Assembly: GCA_017481825.1 (NCBI GenBank) | Contig: JAFUOR010000035.1 | Span: forward strand, 1-44,263 | Direction of reading: 5' to 3' | DNA from: Clostridia bacterium | GTDB taxonomy: Bacteria > Bacillota > Clostridia > Christensenellales > Aristaeellaceae | Length of the DNA stretch: 44,263 bases | In this document: positions 41,413-44,263 of the stretch, piece by piece | How positions within the stretch are numbered: the stretch's first letter is position 1 | Layout: each line of letters opens with the position of its first letter | Position numbers and translations under genes: made by a program | The notes under the pieces: model-generated | Databases searched by the model: none | What the model was told of the DNA's origin: nothing | Seen by the model: only the letters and a program-made list of their open reading frames with translations

Positions 41413-41444
41413 CAAAAAAAGAAGCGTCCCTCCCTGAGGAACAC
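41413..41444 (-). terminator. Riboswitch expression platform: terminator upstream of btuF
   Basis: On the minus strand GTGTTCCTC/GAGGGACGC (plus 41436-41444 and 41424-41432, 3-base loop) is followed by TTCTTTTTTTG. It is a complete intrinsic terminator within the leader, between the riboswitch and the btuF start, as expected for ligand-induced attenuation. Confidence 0.85.
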
Positions 41445-41504
41445 TAAACAGACCTCCGGCATCGCCATCGGCCTAAATAGCATATCCCACCCCCAGGGGA
41501 ATGA

Positions 41505-41785
41505 TTGGTATCACGGTGTAAACAAGTCTCCCGGCTTGGCTTCATCCGGCCATCACCGCCCTGAGGCGGCGCTGGCTGCACTCGGCGATTGTAAGCAATC
41601 GCTCTGGTTGGTTGGGCGTTGCCCGACCTCATTTCGCGCGCCTTCCCGCTTTCGCAGTGGCTTCCATTGCGCTTTCGTCAGCTTCACGGTTACTGGGATA
41701 GCTCGGAACTCTCATCCGATTCCTGTGGTACGGCTCTAAAGGAACCCTACCGCGCATCGCTGCGCAGATACACCGGCTATTCATT
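41505..41785 (-). promoter_or_regulatory. Cobalamin riboswitch
   Basis: The leader contains hallmark conserved words of the cobalamin aptamer on the minus strand: GCCACTGCGAAAGCGGGAAG (plus about 41643-41662), the box AAGCCGGGAGACTTG (about 41524-41538, equivalent of the B12 box) and the 5' part CGCGGTAGGGTTCCT (about 41741-41755). Order and spacing match the core of the class (RF00174). It controls the downstream btuF-btuC-btuD genes by transcription termination. Confidence 0.85.
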
Positions 41786-41795
41786 TGTCGAATCC

Positions 41796-41824
41796 ATTAT
41801 AGCTGTCCTGCGTCCATTCGTCAA
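41796..41824 (-). promoter_or_regulatory. Promoter of the btu operon
   Basis: On the minus strand TTGACG (plus 41819-41824), a 17-base spacer and a perfect TATAAT (plus 41796-41801) give a near-consensus promoter just upstream of the riboswitch. Confidence 0.88.
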
Positions 41825-41867
41825 TTTGTTTTGCGGAAAAAGTGATTTCGCCCCAAGGGTGATAGGA

Positions 41868-42085
41868 GCTCCCGCAGGACGCACAAAGCCCCCGGAAGGA
41901 GTCAGAGGGCCCCGCAGATCCTCTGACTGCAATCGTATCCGCCGTTTTTCCCGGCAGGGCGGGGCGTTTTCCGCTTGCGGAAAACATTCCTGACACGGAG
42001 GAACGGCTGAGAGGCCTTTAAGCCCGACCGGTGACGGAGTACAGAACTCAAAAAAGTGGCCATCGGCCACTTTTTTGATGCGTCC
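41868..42085. repeat. Dispersed repeat (family C, copy 2) with terminator
   Basis: This is the direct copy of 38370-38582. It ends with AAAAAGTGGCC/GGCCACTTTTTT (42051-42061, 42065-42076), which terminates the minus-strand gene that stops at 42097. The two copies flank the btu operon like bookends. Confidence 0.88.
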
Positions 42086-42096
42086 GTCAGGGGCAA

Positions 42097-43395
42097 TTAC
42101 CAGCTCCAGGGTTCCTCGCTGAGAACCTCCAGCGGAACCCATGCGCGGCGGTCAATGTCGACCGCGTAATCATGGTAGCCGATCTGCGCCCATTCGCCCT
42201 CGATGGCGTAGATGTCGGCCTTGCTGCCCTCGTAGAGCATGCTCACCTTGTACATCTTGTAATCCTCGCCAGGGCCGTAGTAGACGCGGTGATCGTAGAG
42301 CACCCGGCGGCTGTCAGGCTCGTCATTCTCGGTGGGGAGAAGGTCGGGATCCAGGTCAACCCGGTTGCCGGGGGTGTAGACGCGGTACCAGTCGTCGCCG
42401 TAGAGGAATTCAATCTGATACCACCAGATACCGCTGTCATCGCCCCAGGCCTTGGAGATGACATTGACCTCATCACCGGCGGAGAAGAAGGAGCCGGGCT
42501 CGTCAAAGTCGTTGCTGGGGCCGGTGCGGGTGGCGGCGCGCTTGAGGAGCTTCGCTACGATGCCCTCGCTCGGATAGCCGTTGGGGCCCACGCTGGGCAC
42601 GGCGGTGGGAGCAGGCGTGGCGGTGGGCACCGGTGTCGCAGTGGGCACGGGCGTGAGCAGCTCCACCAGCGGCACGGTGGGCGTGGGGGTCAGGATGATC
42701 ACTTCCCGGGTCGGCACCACGATCTCCGGCGTGGGGGTGATATACTGCACATACGGGGTGGGCGTGGGGGTGATATAGGCAACGTAGGGCTTGGGTGTGG
42801 CCGTGGCGTAGGCGCGCGGGGTCGCGGTGGCATGGCTGCCCTGGGCAACGATGATATCCGTCAGGGTTGCGCCGGTGTTGCGGTAGCCGGGGATGGAGGA
42901 TTCGATGGTCAGCTCGATCTTCGTCACGCCATAGAAGGTCTGGGGAAGCAGCAGGCGCTGATAGCCGCTGTTCCAGCCATCCGCGGTGGTGTTGGGTTTG
43001 AAGGTATCCGACAGGCGGTAGCGGTAGGTGGACGTGGTGCTGACCCGCCCGGAGGTATAGGTCAGCGTAAGCGCGATCACATCGGGGCGGTCATAGTTGT
43101 TGTAGTAATTCTGGCTGTAGCAGTGACCGCTGCGGATCCAGAGCTCGCCTACGGTGCCGCCGTAAAGGGTGAGGGTCAGATCGGCGCCGTAGCCGGTGGA
43201 GGTCTTGGACCAGGTGGTGGCGGTGTTGGCGTCCGTCAGCGTGGTGATGACGCCGCTCTGATCGGCGACGCTGGCGATGTACACCTGTCCGTCAATGGTG
43301 TTGTCCTGAACCATGGAGGCAGCGCTGGCGCTGGAGCACAGGCACAGGAGCAGAGCTGCAAGCAGCAGCACAGGAACGAGGCGGGTCTTCCGCAT
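42097..43395 (-). CDS. Secreted protein with discoidin-like domain, Pro/Thr linker and two SH3 domains
   Basis: The 432-residue product starts MRKTRLVPVLLLAALLLCLCSSASA (signal). Residues ~27-190 contain TLTDANTATTWSKTSTGYGADLTLTL, the sequence pattern (DxNxxTxW) of discoidin / NADase-type glycan-binding domains. Residues ~192-290 are a Pro/Thr-rich linker with repeated YITPTPTPY and PTATPVPTATP. Two SH3b domains follow (about 295-365, with RTGPSNDFDEPGSFFSAGDEVNVISKAWGDDSGIWWYQIEF; and 370-425, with YYGPGEDYKMYKVSMLYEGSKADIYAIEGEWAQIGY). It probably binds glycan or the cell wall. ATG at 43395 is preferred over one at 43407 that is inside the ribosome-binding site. Confidence 0.85.
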   Translation of the reverse strand: MRKTRLVPVLLLAALLLCLCSSASAASMVQDNTIDGQVYIASVADQSGVITTLTDANTATTWSKTSTGYGADLTLTLYGGTVGELWIRSGHCYSQNYYNNYDRPDVIALTLTYTSGRVSTTSTYRYRLSDTFKPNTTADGWNSGYQRLLLPQTFYGVTKIELTIESSIPGYRNTGATLTDIIVAQGSHATATPRAYATATPKPYVAYITPTPTPYVQYITPTPEIVVPTREVIILTPTPTVPLVELLTPVPTATPVPTATPAPTAVPSVGPNGYPSEGIVAKLLKRAATRTGPSNDFDEPGSFFSAGDEVNVISKAWGDDSGIWWYQIEFLYGDDWYRVYTPGNRVDLDPDLLPTENDEPDSRRVLYDHRVYYGPGEDYKMYKVSMLYEGSKADIYAIEGEWAQIGYHDYAVDIDRRAWVPLEVLSEEPWSW

Positions 43396-43407
43396 GAAGA
43401 TCAGCAT

Positions 43408-43667
43408 CCTTTCTCTCGCCGCGCGGGATGGCGGCGGTTGGAAATCAATGGTGTTTCACCCATTATAACGAATCACAAAGGGAAATTCTTCACGGATATG
43501 CCTAATTCCTGCAAGTTTTTTGCCATCAAATGTGCGGAATTCGCCTTTTGGCCCTTTTCAAAACGCAAAATCCGTTGTACAATAGAATCAGAAGAAGTGC
43601 GGTGTTGTTCGAGCATTGCTGTCCGGACAAAAATGTAAGCACTTTCACCACAAAGGAGGGAACCCCA
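43408..43667. other. Intergenic region with divergent signals, including the kduI promoter candidate
   Basis: No gene is seen. Upstream of kduI, TTTTCA, a 17-base spacer and TACAAT (about 43576-43581) form a modest promoter, about 90 bases before the start. AAAGGAGG at 43652-43659 is the kduI ribosome-binding site. Confidence 0.4.
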
Positions 43668-44263
43668 ATGGAGCTTCGTACCGCTTCCTCCCCCCGCGAC
43701 GTGAAGACCTATGACACCAAGCGTCTGCGTGAGGAGTTCCTGATTGATGACCTGTTCCAGGTGGATGACATCAAGCTGGTGTACAGCCATATTGACCGTA
43801 TCATCACGGGCAGCGCTGTGCCGGTGAACAAGACGCTGGCGCTGGCTGCCGGCGACGAGCTGCGCGCGACCTATTTCCTGGAGCGCCGCGAGCTGGGCGT
43901 GATCAACATCGGCGGCGAGGGCACCGTGACCGTGGACGGCACCGTGTACACTCTGCGCCACCGCGACGGCCTCTACGTTGGCCGCGGCAGCAAGGATATC
44001 GTGTTCGCGTCCAGCGATCCTGCCAATCCTGCCAAGTTCTACCTGAACTCCTGCCCCGCGCACACCGCCTATCCGACGGTCTACATCCGTCCCGAGGACT
44101 GCATCCGTCAGGAACTGGGCAGCCTTGAAACGGCCAATCACCGCACCATCTGCAAGTACATCCTGCCCGGTCAGGTGCAGTCCTGCCAGCTGGTGATGGG
44201 CATGACCAAGCTGGAGCCCGGCTCCGTGTGGAACACCATGCCCTGCCACACCCATGACCGCCG
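43668..44263 (+). CDS. kduI: 5-keto-4-deoxyuronate isomerase KduI (partial, runs off the window)
   Basis: KduI isomerises 5-keto-4-deoxyuronate (from pectin or glycosaminoglycan breakdown) to 3-deoxy-D-glycero-2,5-hexodiulosonate in uronate catabolism. The window holds about 198 codons, beginning MELRTASSPRDVKTYDTKRLREEFLIDDLF and containing GEGTVTVDGTVYTL, YLNSCPAHTAYPT and the zinc-ligand stretch WNTMPCHTHDRR at the edge. The stop codon is outside the window, so the gene is truncated by the boundary only. A good ribosome-binding site (AAAGGAGG) sets the start at 43668. Confidence 0.95.
   Translation, partial: MELRTASSPRDVKTYDTKRLREEFLIDDLFQVDDIKLVYSHIDRIITGSAVPVNKTLALAAGDELRATYFLERRELGVINIGGEGTVTVDGTVYTLRHRDGLYVGRGSKDIVFASSDPANPAKFYLNSCPAHTAYPTVYIRPEDCIRQELGSLETANHRTICKYILPGQVQSCQLVMGMTKLEPGSVWNTMPCHTHDR

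Noticed and set aside
41360-41790. Iron-dependent (Fur) control of the ABC importer
   Set aside because: No Fur-box-like palindrome was seen, while conserved cobalamin aptamer words and a terminator occupy the leader.

Overview
This 44 kb window is GC-rich bacterial chromosome. The gene content suggests an uncultured gut or rumen member of Clostridia (Christensenellales or Oscillospirales would fit). The reasons are strong AAGGAGG ribosome-binding sites, GTG/TTG starts, sigma-A type promoters, a LytTR/GHKL pair, signal peptides without an outer-membrane repertoire, and a uronate-catabolism gene (kduI) at the right edge. The lineage is my inference. No rRNA, tRNA, prophage or CRISPR array was recognised.

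Layout. 1-2.7 kb: rimM, trmD, a small membrane protein and a secreted PepSY-like protein. 3.1-6.0 kb: an LPG-synthase-TM family membrane protein overlapping hflX, whose product carries an N-terminal JAMM-like metalloprotease motif. 6.4-9.3 kb (minus): acetyltransferase, nucleoside-hydrolase-like protein, secreted protein and a cytidylate-kinase-like protein. 9.5-11.0 kb: guaB. 11.1-12.3 kb: an AT-rich, probably acquired patch with a DJ-1/PfpI gene that lacks the nucleophile cysteine. 12.4-18.3 kb: a DUF6155-like protein, LytTR regulator, soluble GHKL kinase and two overlapping ABC exporter half-transporters, followed by an unusual run of RNA hairpins. 18.8-24.2 kb (minus): an ABC-ATPase/ABC-2 permease/GldG/DUF4340 operon next to a response regulator with a degenerate receiver. 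24.3-27.1 kb (minus): a membrane protein and a 747-residue secreted solute-binding-like protein. 27.3-30.4 kb: a polytopic protein fused to a PlsC-like acyltransferase domain, then a secreted gene split from its SH3 domain by a frameshift. 30.4-31.0 kb: phosphodiesterase. 31.7-35.2 kb (minus): rpsM-rpsK-rpsD-rpoA-rplQ with a long structured leader and its own promoter. 35.6-38.3 kb: cca and a cation-diffusion-facilitator gene. 38.6-41.8 kb (minus): a vitamin B12 uptake operon (btuF-btuC-btuD) under a cobalamin riboswitch. 42.1-43.4 kb (minus): a secreted SH3-domain protein. 43.7 kb to the end: kduI, cut by the window edge.

What links the genes. Several blocks are self-contained transport-plus-regulation units: the TCS and ABC exporter pair, the GldG-type ABC operon with its odd regulator, and the riboswitch-controlled B12 importer. 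The intergenic space is rich in dispersed palindromic repeats in at least three families, plus a tandem hairpin array at 31.45-31.57 kb. The best candidates for something undescribed are the JAMM-HflX fusion, the multi-hairpin region at 18.35-18.54 kb, the rpsM leader whose predicted 5' end coincides with a closed hairpin domain, and the TCS/exporter locus whose cargo is not visible.
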